From Sphingomonas sp. Root241 (GTDB lineage Bacteria > Pseudomonadota > Alphaproteobacteria > Sphingomonadales > Sphingomonadaceae): 64,000 nt of DNA. The stretch is from positions 1,101,881 to 1,165,880 of the forward strand of contig NZ_LMIV01000001.1 of the NCBI RefSeq assembly GCF_001428865.1. The letters run 5' to 3'. The translations under genes were made by a program, and so were the position numbers. Shown here in pieces: positions 49,289 to 57,586 of this stretch. The notes below the pieces were generated by a model. The model had not been told where the DNA came from. It searched no databases and saw nothing but the letters and a program-made list of their open reading frames with translations. Numbering within the stretch: the first letter of the stretch is position 1; every line of letters begins with the position of its first letter.

Positions 49289-50838
49289 GCGATGCGCGAG
49301 GGGCGACCATAGCGGGCGCCGCGGACCGGATCGGGCGGTATCGCTGGGTCATTGTCGGCCTGCTGTTTGCCGCTACGGCAATCAATTATATCGACCGTCA
49401 GATGATCGGGCTCCTGAAGCCGATCATGATGGAAGATCCCGCGCTCCACATGGACGAGCGGACCTATGCCGATGTCGTGGTGTGGTTCCAGATCGCTTAT
49501 GCGATCGGCTATCTCGGCTTCGGCAAGGTGGTCGACGCGATCGGCGCGCGGCTCGGCTATGCCGCCGCGGTCATCATCTGGACGATCGCGCATATCGCGC
49601 ATGGCGGCGCCTACAGCGTCACGCAGTTCGCACTGGCACGCTTCAGCCTCGGCATCGGCGAATCCGGCAACTTCCCCGCCGGTGTCAAATCGGTCGCGCA
49701 ATGGTTCCCGCAAAAGGAACGCGCCTACGCGATCGGCCTGTTCAACGCGGGCGCCAATGTCGGCGCGATCCTGACGCCGCTGATCGTCTATGTGATGATC
49801 TCGCACCTCCAGATGAGCTGGCGCACCGTGTTCATCGCCACCGGCATCTTCGGCGTGATCTGGCTGATCGCGTGGCTGGCCATCTATCGCGACGATCCCG
49901 CGACGCATCCCAAGGTGAACAGCGGCGAGCTCGCGCACATCACCCAGGATCCGGCCGATCCCGACGTGAAGACGCCCGGCCTGTGGCTGCGCCTGCTCGC
50001 CACCCGCGAGACCTGGGCGTTCGCGCTCGGCAAGTTCTTCATCGATCCGATCTGGTGGTTCTACCTGTTCTGGCTGCCGGGTTTCCTCGGCGCGCAATAC
50101 GGCCTCGATCTCAAGACCTGGTCGACGCCCACCGCGGCGCTGGCGCTCGGCGCGATCTACCTGATCTCGGACGTGGGCAGCGTCTTCGGCGGCTGGCTGT
50201 CTGGCCGCTTCATGAAGGCGGGCATGAGCGTCAACAAGGCGCGCAAGCTCACCATGCTGATCTGTGCCTTCTGCGTGCTGCCGGTGGTGTTCGCCACCTC
50301 GGTCGACAATCTGTGGGTCAGCGTGATCCTGATCGGTATCGCCGCTGCCGCGCACCAGGGCTTCTCGGCCAATCTCTACACCTTGCCGTCGGACACCTTC
50401 CCGCGCTTCGCCGTGGGCGCAGTGATCGGCATCGGCGGCACGGTGGGTGCGATCGGGGGCGCTTTGTTCTCCAAATATTCCGGCGACATCCTCGATAGGG
50501 TGGGCAGCTACGCGCCGATGTTCATCGCGGCGGGTGCGGCCTATTTCCTCGCCGTGCTGTCGGTGCATCTGCTGACGCCGCGGCTGGCGCGCGTGGAGAG
50601 CTTCCATCGCTCGACGCCGTGGGGCGTGATCGCCTCGGTGGCGGCCGGGCTCCTCGGCGTGATCATCTTCCTCGCCTCGGGCAAGGAAGTCGAAGGCTGC
50701 GTGCCGGTGTGGATGGGCGTCGCCTCGCCCTGTTTCCAGACCGGCACCTATTGGGCGATCCTCGGCGCATGCGCGGCGGTTGCGATCCTTGCGATTGTCG
50801 CCAATGCGCTGTTCCGCGACAAGACGCCGCAAGCGTAA
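49285..50838 (+). CDS. MFS transporter, hexuronate (ExuT) type
   Basis: A 517-residue inner-membrane permease. The N-terminal half has RWVIVGLLFAATAINYIDRQMIGLLKPIM, the hallmark of the anion:cation symporter (ExuT/GudP) branch. It continues with GYLGFGKVVDAIGARLGYA, RFSLGIGESGNFPAGVKSVAQWFP and LFNAGANVGAILTPLIV. It has the usual 12 spans plus an additional C-terminal hydrophobic region (SVAAGLLGVIIFLAS and YWAILGACAAVAILAIVANALF). It should take up galacturonate or glucuronate with protons. Its ATG overlaps the stop of the truncated DUF885 frame, and the gene for uronate isomerase starts 9 bases after it ends, forming one operon. Confidence 0.93.
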   Translation: MSDARGATIAGAADRIGRYRWVIVGLLFAATAINYIDRQMIGLLKPIMMEDPALHMDERTYADVVVWFQIAYAIGYLGFGKVVDAIGARLGYAAAVIIWTIAHIAHGGAYSVTQFALARFSLGIGESGNFPAGVKSVAQWFPQKERAYAIGLFNAGANVGAILTPLIVYVMISHLQMSWRTVFIATGIFGVIWLIAWLAIYRDDPATHPKVNSGELAHITQDPADPDVKTPGLWLRLLATRETWAFALGKFFIDPIWWFYLFWLPGFLGAQYGLDLKTWSTPTAALALGAIYLISDVGSVFGGWLSGRFMKAGMSVNKARKLTMLICAFCVLPVVFATSVDNLWVSVILIGIAAAAHQGFSANLYTLPSDTFPRFAVGAVIGIGGTVGAIGGALFSKYSGDILDRVGSYAPMFIAAGAAYFLAVLSVHLLTPRLARVESFHRSTPWGVIASVAAGLLGVIIFLASGKEVEGCVPVWMGVASPCFQTGTYWAILGACAAVAILAIVANALFRDKTPQA

Positions 50839-50847
50839 GAGAGCAAG

Positions 50848-52296
50848 ATGAGCAAGCCCCTCAAACTCGATCCCGATCGGCTGTTTCCCTCCGACGAGCG
50901 CACGCGGAGCATCGCGCGTGCGCTCTACAAGGAAGTGTCCGGGCTGCCGATCATCAGCCCGCACGGCCACACCGATCCGAAGTGGTTCGCCACCGACGAG
51001 CATTGGTCGAACGCGACCGAGCTGCTGCTCTCGCCCGATCACTACCTCTATCGCATGCTCTATTCGCAGGGCGTCGCGCTCGACGATCTCTGCGTGCCGA
51101 GCAAGGCGGGCATGCCGGGGACCGATCCGCGGAAAGCGTGGCGGACCTTCGCGGGGAATTTCCACCTGTTCCGCGGCACGCCGTCGAGCATGTGGCTCGG
51201 CCACGTCTTCGCCGAGGTGTTCGGCTTCGACGTCGCGCTCGATGCCTCCACCGCCGATCTCTATTACGACCGCATCAACGAGAAGCTGGCGAGCGACGCC
51301 TTCCGCCCGCGCGCCTTATTCGATCGCTTCGGCATCGAGTTCCTCGCCACCACCGAAGGGCCGCAGGACGATCTCTCGCCACATCACGCGATCCACAAGT
51401 CGGGCTGGCAGGGCAGGGTGGTCACCACCTATCGCCCCGACGCAGTGATCGACGTCGAGCATGAGCAGTTCGCCGGGGCGATGAAGATCTTTGCCGAGAA
51501 GACGGGCGAGGACGTCTGGTCGTGGGACGGCTATCTCGCCGCGCACCGCAAGCGCCGCGCCGATTTCCGCGCAGCCGGCGCCACCGCGACCGATCACGGC
51601 CACCCCACCGCGCAGACCGCCAACCTTGCCTACGACGAGGCAGAACGGCTGTTCCGCACGATCCTGTCGAACAGCTGGACGCCGCAGGATGCCGAGCTGT
51701 TCCGCGCGCAGATGCTCACCGAGATGGCGGCGATGTCAGTCGAGGACGGCATGGTGATGCAGATCCACCCCGGCAGCTTCCGCAACCACAATGGAGGGCT
51801 GTTCGAAAGCCATGGCCGCGACAAGGGCGCGGATATCCCGATGCGGACCGATTACGTCCATGCGCTCAAGCCGCTGCTCGATCGCTTCGGCACTTCGACC
51901 GACCTGTCGATCATCCTCTTCACGCTCGACGAGACGGTGTACGCGCGTGAGCTGGCGCCGCTCGTCGGGCATTATCCGTGCCTCAAGCTGGGCCCGAGCT
52001 GGTGGTTCCACGACAGCCCCGAAGGCATGCGCCGCTTCCGCGAGCAGGTCACCGAGACGGCGGGTTTCTACAACACCGTCGGTTTCAACGACGACACCCG
52101 CGCCTTCCTGTCGATCCCCGCGCGCCACGATGTCGCGCGCCGGATCGATTGCGGCTTCCTCGGGCAGTTGGTCGCCGAAGGGCGGCTGCTCGATTGGGAA
52201 GCGCATGAACTCGCGCACGAACTGACCAACGGGCTCGTGCGCAAAGCCTACAAGCTCGATCAATCCGCGCCGGCGCCTGTCGCCGCCGCAGCCTGA
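50848..52296 (+). CDS. uxaC: Uronate (glucuronate/galacturonate) isomerase
   Basis: A 482-residue cytoplasmic enzyme of the uronate isomerase family in the amidohydrolase superfamily. It converts D-galacturonate to tagaturonate and D-glucuronate to fructuronate. Recognised strings are [41 protein letters not shown] with the metal-binding [49 protein letters not shown] and [40 protein letters not shown]. The length is normal for the family. The start is the ATG at 50848, nine bases after the transporter gene, with AAGAGAG upstream. Confidence 0.97.
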   Translation: MSKPLKLDPDRLFPSDERTRSIARALYKEVSGLPIISPHGHTDPKWFATDEHWSNATELLLSPDHYLYRMLYSQGVALDDLCVPSKAGMPGTDPRKAWRTFAGNFHLFRGTPSSMWLGHVFAEVFGFDVALDASTADLYYDRINEKLASDAFRPRALFDRFGIEFLATTEGPQDDLSPHHAIHKSGWQGRVVTTYRPDAVIDVEHEQFAGAMKIFAEKTGEDVWSWDGYLAAHRKRRADFRAAGATATDHGHPTAQTANLAYDEAERLFRTILSNSWTPQDAELFRAQMLTEMAAMSVEDGMVMQIHPGSFRNHNGGLFESHGRDKGADIPMRTDYVHALKPLLDRFGTSTDLSIILFTLDETVYARELAPLVGHYPCLKLGPSWWFHDSPEGMRRFREQVTETAGFYNTVGFNDDTRAFLSIPARHDVARRIDCGFLGQLVAEGRLLDWEAHELAHELTNGLVRKAYKLDQSAPAPVAAAA

Positions 52297-52318
52297 AATC
52301 AAACCAACGGAGTATTCC

Positions 52319-53158
52319 ATGTTCGACCGCACCTATTACGCCACGCACCCCGACATGATGGAGTGCGTCTCGAACGAGGAGCTTCGTGATCGCTATCTGA
52401 TCGACGGGCTGTTCCGCGAAGGCGAGTGCGTCCTCAACTACACCCACGCCGATCGCTTCGTGATCGGCGGCGTCGCAGTGGCGTCGGGCAGCGTCAAGCT
52501 CCCCGACCAGACCGAGCCGGCATCGGCGGCGGGTCATCCCTTCCTCGAGCGCCGCGAGCTGGCGGTGGTCAATGTCGGCAAGGTCGAGGGCACCGTCACC
52601 GTCGACGGCGAGAGCTTCACGCTTGGCAACAAGGACTGCCTCTACGTGACGATGGGCGCGAAGGACGTGCAGTTCTCGGGTGACGGCGCGCGCTTCTACC
52701 TGGCTTCCTGCCCGGCGCATAAGGGCTTCCAGACGCGGAAACTGTCGATCGCGGATGCCAATGCGCTCGAGCGCGGCAGCCTCGAGGAATCGAACGAACG
52801 CACGATCTTCCAGCTCGTCATCCCGGGCGTGTGCGACAGCGCGCAGCTCGTCATGGGCCTGACCGTGCTCAAGCCCGGTTCGGTGTGGAATACGATGCCT
52901 CCGCACATCCACGAGCGCCGCAGCGAGATCTATTTCTACTTCGAACTCGATGGCCCCAACGACCGCGTCTTCCATTACATGGGCGAAGGCGAGGCGATGC
53001 GGCACATCGTGATGGGCAACGAGGAAGCAGTGATCAGCCCGCCCTGGTCGATCCATATGGGCTCGGGCACCAAGGCCTATGCCTTCATCTGGGCGATGGC
53101 CGGCGAGAACCAGGACTATACCGACATGAACGTGCTGGACATCTGCCAGCTGGCGTAA
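52319..53158 (+). CDS. kduI: 5-dehydro-4-deoxy-D-glucuronate isomerase
   Basis: A 279-residue cupin enzyme that isomerises 4-deoxy-L-threo-5-hexosulose uronate (from unsaturated galacturonate) to 2,5-diketo-3-deoxygluconate. KduI strings include [65 protein letters not shown] with the zinc-binding His/Glu set, and [33 protein letters not shown]. It completes the route for the products of the PL1 lyase. The ATG at 52319 has ACGGAG about nine bases upstream. A long GC-rich inverted repeat separates it from kduD. Confidence 0.97.
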   Translation: MFDRTYYATHPDMMECVSNEELRDRYLIDGLFREGECVLNYTHADRFVIGGVAVASGSVKLPDQTEPASAAGHPFLERRELAVVNVGKVEGTVTVDGESFTLGNKDCLYVTMGAKDVQFSGDGARFYLASCPAHKGFQTRKLSIADANALERGSLEESNERTIFQLVIPGVCDSAQLVMGLTVLKPGSVWNTMPPHIHERRSEIYFYFELDGPNDRVFHYMGEGEAMRHIVMGNEEAVISPPWSIHMGSGTKAYAFIWAMAGENQDYTDMNVLDICQLA

Positions 53159-53159
53159 C

Positions 53160-53287
53160 TTCTTCTGCTCCCCCTCCCGCATGCGGGAGGGGGCCGGGGG
53201 GTGGGCCCCCGCTAACCACGAACCTCACCGCTGGAGGAAGGCGGGGGCCCACCCCCGACCCCTCCCGCAAGCGGGAGGGGAGAAGTG
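53160..53287. repeat. Long GC-rich inverted repeat, family C
   Basis: Outer arms of about 45-50 bases: CTTCTGCTCCCCCTCCCGCA... on the left is mirrored on the right by the region ending ...GCGGGAGGGGAGAAG. Inner shared strings are GGGTGGGCCCCCGC (left) and GCGGGGGCCCACCCCC (right), around a 35-base centre. Each arm also has its own small hairpin (CTCCCGCATGCGGGAG; CTCCCGCAAGCGGGAG). It lies inside the kduI-kduD operon, and its right edge supplies the purine-rich ribosome-binding site of kduD. Confidence 0.82.
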
Positions 53288-53289
53288 AC

Positions 53290-54045
53290 TTGACCAACCT
53301 ATTCGATCTGACCGGCAAAACCGCCATCGTCACCGGCGCCAACACCGGTATCGGCCAGGGCATCGCGCTGGCGCTCGCCGGCGCTGGCGCGAACATCGCC
53401 GCCGTCGGCCGCTCCGCTGCGACCGAGACCGTCGAGAAAGCCCGCGCCCTCGGCGTGAAGGCCGAGATCATCTCCGCCGATCTTTCGACGATCGAGCCTG
53501 TGGGCAGGATTGTGGACGAAACTGTGGATAAGCTCGGCGGGCTCGACATTCTCGTCAACAATGCGGGGATCATCCGCCGCAACGACAGCCTCGATTTCTC
53601 GGAGGAGGATTGGGATGCGGTGATCGATACCAACCTCAAATCCACGTTCTTCCTGTGCCAGGCCGCCGGCCGCCACATGGTCAAGCAGGGCAGCGGCAAG
53701 ATCATCAACATCGCCTCGATGCTGAGCTTCCAGGGCGGCATCCGGGTGCCGTCCTACACCGCCAGCAAATCGGGCGTCGCGGGGCTGACCAAGCTGCTCG
53801 CCTGCGAATGGGCGTCGAAGGGGATCAACGTCAACGCGATCGCGCCGGGCTATATCGCCACCAACAACACGACTGCCCTGCAGGCCGACGAGACCCGCAA
53901 CCGTCAGATCGTCGAGCGCATCCCCGCCGGCCGCTGGGGCGATCCGGGCGACTTGGGCGGTGCCGCGGTGTTCCTCGCCTCCAGCGCTTCGGACTATGTC
54001 CAGGGCCATGTCCTCGCGGTCGACGGCGGGTGGCTGGCACGATGA
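53290..54045 (+). CDS. kduD: 2-deoxy-D-gluconate 3-dehydrogenase (SDR family)
   Basis: A 251-residue short-chain dehydrogenase. It has cofactor loop TGANTGIGQGIALALAGAGA, LVNNAGI, catalytic Ser in INIASMLSFQGG, and YTASKSG with Tyr and Lys. The string NVNAIAPGYIATNNTTALQADETRNRQIVERIPAGRWGDP is the KduD form of the substrate loop. It reduces 2,5-diketo-3-deoxygluconate to 2-keto-3-deoxygluconate, after kduI. The start is a TTG at 53290: homology begins at once (LFDLTGKTAIVTG) and no ATG is near. Its ribosome-binding site GGAGGGGAGAAG belongs to the family C repeat. Confidence 0.95.
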   Translation: MTNLFDLTGKTAIVTGANTGIGQGIALALAGAGANIAAVGRSAATETVEKARALGVKAEIISADLSTIEPVGRIVDETVDKLGGLDILVNNAGIIRRNDSLDFSEEDWDAVIDTNLKSTFFLCQAAGRHMVKQGSGKIINIASMLSFQGGIRVPSYTASKSGVAGLTKLLACEWASKGINVNAIAPGYIATNNTTALQADETRNRQIVERIPAGRWGDPGDLGGAAVFLASSASDYVQGHVLAVDGGWLAR

Positions 54046-54054
54046 GTTCAACTA

Positions 54055-54168
54055 CCGTTCGCGCTGAGCCAAATCCAACCGTTCGCCCTGAGCTTGTCGA
54101 AGGGCGAGGTTTCTCGCTGGCCGGTTGCCAAGCGCAGAGCCGTGCTTCGACAGGCTCAGCACGAACGG
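54055..54168. repeat. REP-like inverted repeat, family B
   Basis: CCGTTCGCCCTGAGCTTGTC followed by GAAG (54079 onward), preceded by a partial direct copy CCGTTCGCGCTGAGCC at 54055. It is matched in inverse by CTTCGACAGGCTCAGCACGA followed by ACGG, ending at 54168. Same family as 32625-32717. It lies between kduD and kdgK, a second repeat insertion in the operon. Confidence 0.78.
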
Positions 54169-54178
54169 AGAAGGCCCG

Positions 54179-55186
54179 ATGACCATCGCATTCTTCGGCG
54201 AAGTGATGCTGCGGCTCTCGCCGCCTGGGCGCGAACTGCTGCTGCAGACGCCCAAGCTCGAAGTGAATGTCGGCGGGGCCGAGGCGAATGTCGCCACCGG
54301 CTTAGCGTGCCTCGGCCACGCCACGCGTATGATCAGCGCGGTGGCCGACAATCCACTGGGCGGCGCGGTGATCAACGAGCTGCGCCGGCGCGGCGTCGAT
54401 ACGTCGACCGTGGCGAGCGAGGAGGGGCGTCTCGGTCTCTATTTCCTCACTCCGGGTGCGGGCCTCAGGGCTTCCGAAGTCGTCTATGACCGGGCGCATT
54501 CGGTGTTCGCCACGCGGCCGGCCGACAGCTGGGACTGGGACCGCCTGCTCGACGGCGCGACCCGGCTGCATCTATCGGGGATCACTCCGGCGCTCGGCCA
54601 CAACACTGCCGAGGCGGCGATCGCCGCCGCCGAGGCGGCGTCCGCCAGGGGCATCCCGGTCTCGTTCGACGGCAATTACCGGGCGAAATTATGGGAAGCG
54701 TGGGACAGCGATCCACGTGCCGTGCTCAATCGCCTGATCGGTCATGCCGACATCCTGTTCGGCAACCATCGCGACGTCTCGCTGCTGCTCGGCAAGCCCT
54801 TTTCGGGCGAGGGCTCGGACCGGCGACGCGAGGCGGCGGAGGCCGCGTTCGCGCATTTCCCCAAGCTCCAGACGATCGCATCGACTGCGCGGCACGTCGA
54901 CGACGCGGACAGCCACCGGCTTTCGGCGCGAGTCGATACGCGGGGCGGCGCGCACCAGACCGACGAGGTGCTGATCGCCGGCATCGTCGACCGGATCGGT
55001 GCGGGCGATGCCTTTGCCGCAGGCGTGCTGCACGGCCTCATCGAAAGCGATGGCGACGCGCGTGCCGCCGCGAAGTCGGGGCTGGCGCTGACCGCGCTCA
55101 AGCACTCGCTGCCCGGCGACGCCAGCCTGTTCACGCGCGCCGATCTGGCAGCATTCGAAGGCGGGGGGCTGGACGTTCGTCGATGA
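54179..55186 (+). CDS. kdgK: 2-keto-3-deoxygluconate kinase
   Basis: A 335-residue PfkB-family sugar kinase, converting 2-keto-3-deoxygluconate to its 6-phosphate. The start MTIAFFGEVMLRLSPPG with VNVGGAEANVATGLACLG is typical of KdgK. VSFDGNYRAKLWEAWD is the KDG-kinase variant of the substrate loop, and the ATP/anion-hole motif is DRIGAGDAFAAGVLHGL. The ATG at 54179 has GGAGAAGG eight bases upstream, just after the family B repeat; a longer in-frame reading is rejected because it would start within the repeat. It is the last metabolic step of the route seen here, as no KDPG aldolase follows. Confidence 0.95.
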   Translation: MTIAFFGEVMLRLSPPGRELLLQTPKLEVNVGGAEANVATGLACLGHATRMISAVADNPLGGAVINELRRRGVDTSTVASEEGRLGLYFLTPGAGLRASEVVYDRAHSVFATRPADSWDWDRLLDGATRLHLSGITPALGHNTAEAAIAAAEAASARGIPVSFDGNYRAKLWEAWDSDPRAVLNRLIGHADILFGNHRDVSLLLGKPFSGEGSDRRREAAEAAFAHFPKLQTIASTARHVDDADSHRLSARVDTRGGAHQTDEVLIAGIVDRIGAGDAFAAGVLHGLIESDGDARAAAKSGLALTALKHSLPGDASLFTRADLAAFEGGGLDVRR

Positions 55187-55222
55187 CAACCAAGAGGCGT
55201 GGTGACGCCCGGGGGAGGGTGT

Positions 55223-56554
55223 ATGTTGAAGGAGAATATCGGCGCCGCCGATGAAACCGCATTGCCACGGCAAAGCGCCGCGGCATTGCGGCAAGGCTAT
55301 GCCATAGACGATCGCTTCGAGACGGAACTGCGCGAAGCCTGGACCTTCATCGAGCCGCATATCGCCGGCATCGCGCGCGATCTGCTGGAGCGGCGCGCGG
55401 GCGGGCCCGTCTCCGACGACCTGGTGGCATCGCGCGTCGAATATGCGCGCGCCAAGCTGGCCCGGCCGATCGATCAACGCTGGCTCGACGCAGTGATTGC
55501 GGAGGCCGATCGCATTTCCCAGAACGATCTCGACTTCGCGGTGGTCGCCGCATCGATGCTGGTCGCGCAGATGCGGATCCATGCGCTGTTCTTCGAGCTG
55601 ACCCAGGATCCCGCCCAGCTCGAGCGGCTCACTCGCTCTACCCAGAAGCTCGCCGGCATCGAGTTCGAGATTATCGCGAGCCGGTTGCGCGCGATCGCCC
55701 GGGCGCGGAACCAGGTCGCGGTGCGCGCCGAAGCCGCGGCGGTCCGCAAACAATTGGGCGATGCGATCACCACCAGCGTCCGCGCCAGCCGCGACATCGC
55801 CGGTTTCACCGAACGCACCGCCGCCGAAATGCAGTCGTTGAGCAAGCCCACCGCCGAAGTGGCGACCGCGGCGGATCAGTCGGCGACGGCGATGAGTCAA
55901 TCGGCGGAGAGCGCCGCGGTGCTGATCTCGGCGTTCGATCGCGCACGCGAGGAGGCGCTCGCCGCCTCCGAAGTCGCCGGCCGGGCCGATACGATCGCCA
56001 TGCAGGGGGCGGAGAACGCAGCCAATCTCGCATCGCATACCGCGCAGATCGAATCGGTGCTGACGCTGATCGCCGGCATCGCCCAGCAGACCAAGCTGCT
56101 GGCGCTCAATGCGAGCATCGAGGCGGCACGGGCCGGTGAGAGCGGGCATGGCTTCGCGGTGGTCGCGCAGGAGGTCCGCAGCCTCGCCGATCAGGCCGCC
56201 GACGCCACCGGCGGCGTCACCGTCACGATCCGCAAGGCGCAGGACGCCAGCGAAGTCATGGCCCGCACCAACCAGGCGATTCTCGCGATCGTGAGCGAGC
56301 TGATGGAGCGCGTGCGCGGCCTTTCCTCGGAGATGGAGACGCAGGTGGCCACGGTGGGCGCGATCCTCGCCTCGATCGACGAGACGGCAATGTCCTCGCG
56401 AGAGATCGCGGTGCTGATCTCGCAGATCAGCGGGCGGGTCTCGGAGCTCGCCGCCGCCGCGCAGGATGCGGGCCGTCAGGCCACGGAGGCGGGCGAAGCG
56501 CTCCACCGGGTCGAGGAAACCGTCGGCCAGTTCATGGCCGAAGTGTCGCGTTAG
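55223..56554 (+). CDS. Soluble methyl-accepting chemotaxis-type protein with globin-like sensor region
   Basis: A 443-residue protein without any membrane span. Residues about 20-165 form an all-helical sensor region ([27 protein letters not shown]... [27 protein letters not shown]) that resembles the protoglobin fold of globin-coupled chemoreceptors. I do not find a heme-binding His at the usual position, so it may be a non-heme derivative. The C-terminal signalling domain contains the conserved hairpin [41 protein letters not shown]. The ATG at 55223 has GGAGGG four bases upstream. It follows kdgK by 36 bases and is probably in the uronate operon, suggesting chemotaxis or signalling tied to sugar-acid metabolism. 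Confidence 0.88.
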   Translation: MLKENIGAADETALPRQSAAALRQGYAIDDRFETELREAWTFIEPHIAGIARDLLERRAGGPVSDDLVASRVEYARAKLARPIDQRWLDAVIAEADRISQNDLDFAVVAASMLVAQMRIHALFFELTQDPAQLERLTRSTQKLAGIEFEIIASRLRAIARARNQVAVRAEAAAVRKQLGDAITTSVRASRDIAGFTERTAAEMQSLSKPTAEVATAADQSATAMSQSAESAAVLISAFDRAREEALAASEVAGRADTIAMQGAENAANLASHTAQIESVLTLIAGIAQQTKLLALNASIEAARAGESGHGFAVVAQEVRSLADQAADATGGVTVTIRKAQDASEVMARTNQAILAIVSELMERVRGLSSEMETQVATVGAILASIDETAMSSREIAVLISQISGRVSELAAAAQDAGRQATEAGEALHRVEETVGQFMAEVSR

Positions 56555-56562
56555 GAGTGTTC

Positions 56563-57513
56563 ATGGATCGTCGCACCGTCCTCGCTTCCGGGCTTGCACT
56601 GGGGATTGCCGGCGCCGCGCGCGCTTCGGCGCCGGCCGACATCGAGCGGGTAATGCTTTGGCCGGGCACGCCGCCGGGCGGAGAGGGGCTGGGGATCGCG
56701 GACGTGACGGTCCCCCGTTCGCCGAAACCCGACGACATCGCCTGGACGCATATCGGCACGCCGGCGATGACCGTCGCGCGCGCCGCGAAGCCCAACGGCG
56801 CGGCGATACTGCTCATCCCGGGCGGGGGCTATGCGCGGGTCGCGGTGGGCCGTGGGCCAGGCAGGATCGCCCAGATGTTCGCCGCGCAGGGGATCACGGC
56901 GTTCGAATTGCTCTACCGCTTGCCGCACGACGGCTGGCGCGCCGGCCCGGCGACATCGCTGCAGGACGCGCAGCGCGCGATGCGGCTGATCCGCGCCGGC
57001 GCCGCGAAATGGGGGATCGATCCTGCGCGCGTCGCCGCGATGGGTTTTTCGGCGGGCGGGCATGTAGTGGGCTCGCTCGGTACCCGCGCCGACAAGGTCA
57101 CCTATGATCCGATCGACGCCGCCGACCGGCTCCCCGCGCGGCCGATCGCCGTCGCGATGTTCTTCCCGGTGGTGTCGATGCTGCCGCCGATCGCGCATGA
57201 GCAGTCGCGTCGCGAGCTGCTCGGCACCGATCCTTCCGAGGCGTTGGCCCGATCATGGTCGCTCGAGCTCGACGTGCCCGCCGCGACGCCGCCGACCCTC
57301 GTCTGCCACGCCGCAGACGACAAGACCGTCAAGGCGGCGAACAGCTTGGCGATGTTCGCGGGGCTGCAGGCGGCGGGTATCCCGTCCGAACTGATGATCG
57401 CCGAGAAGGGCGGGCACGGCATTCCGTTGTTCGATGCCGACGGTAAGCCATATGTCTGGTTCGATCTCTTCCGCCTCTTTGCCGGCCGTCACGGCTGGCT
57501 TCCCAATTTGTGA
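56563..57513 (+). CDS. Secreted alpha/beta hydrolase (carbohydrate esterase-like), copy 2
   Basis: A 316-residue paralogue of 38883-39872. The signal is MDRRTVLASGLALGIAGAARA. The oxyanion loop is AILLIPGGGYARVAV, the nucleophile elbow GFSAGGH, and the acid and His regions are CHAADDKTVKAAN and KGGHGIPL. The shared string LLYRLPHDGWRAGPATSLQDAQRAMRLIRA marks the common family. The start is the ATG at 56563 with AGGAG five bases upstream; the GTG at 56557 lies inside that site. It follows the chemoreceptor gene by 8 bases. It likely removes acetyl groups from pectic or other plant polysaccharides outside the cytoplasm. Confidence 0.9.
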   Translation: MDRRTVLASGLALGIAGAARASAPADIERVMLWPGTPPGGEGLGIADVTVPRSPKPDDIAWTHIGTPAMTVARAAKPNGAAILLIPGGGYARVAVGRGPGRIAQMFAAQGITAFELLYRLPHDGWRAGPATSLQDAQRAMRLIRAGAAKWGIDPARVAAMGFSAGGHVVGSLGTRADKVTYDPIDAADRLPARPIAVAMFFPVVSMLPPIAHEQSRRELLGTDPSEALARSWSLELDVPAATPPTLVCHAADDKTVKAANSLAMFAGLQAAGIPSELMIAEKGGHGIPLFDADGKPYVWFDLFRLFAGRHGWLPNL

Positions 57514-57527
57514 GACGAACTTCCACA

Positions 57528-57540
57528 TTGGCTTGACAGA
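57528..57540 (+). promoter_or_regulatory. TTGGCYTGAC-type site c before the GH2 gene
   Basis: TTGGCTTGACAGA, 14 bases after the hydrolase stop. A direct repeat of the same motif follows 33 bases later (site d), which is close to three helical turns. Confidence 0.5.
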
Positions 57541-57560
57541 CACTGCGCCGATAAGACAAG

Positions 57561-57573
57561 TTGGCCTGACCAA
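57561..57573 (+). promoter_or_regulatory. TTGGCYTGAC-type site d before the GH2 gene
   Basis: TTGGCCTGACCAA, a near-palindrome ending 13 bases before the GH2 start. At that distance a bound protein would cover the transcript start or the ribosome-binding site region. It shares its first ten bases with the right-arm site at 49101-49113. Confidence 0.55.
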
Positions 57574-57586
57574 TTGGGAGGGTGCC

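Noticed and set aside
53339..53352. ACACCGGTATC resembling a sixth TGACACCGGT-type operator
   Set aside because: It lies in coding sequence for the conserved SDR loop TGANTGIG of kduD and lacks the leading TGAC, so the match is explained by codons.
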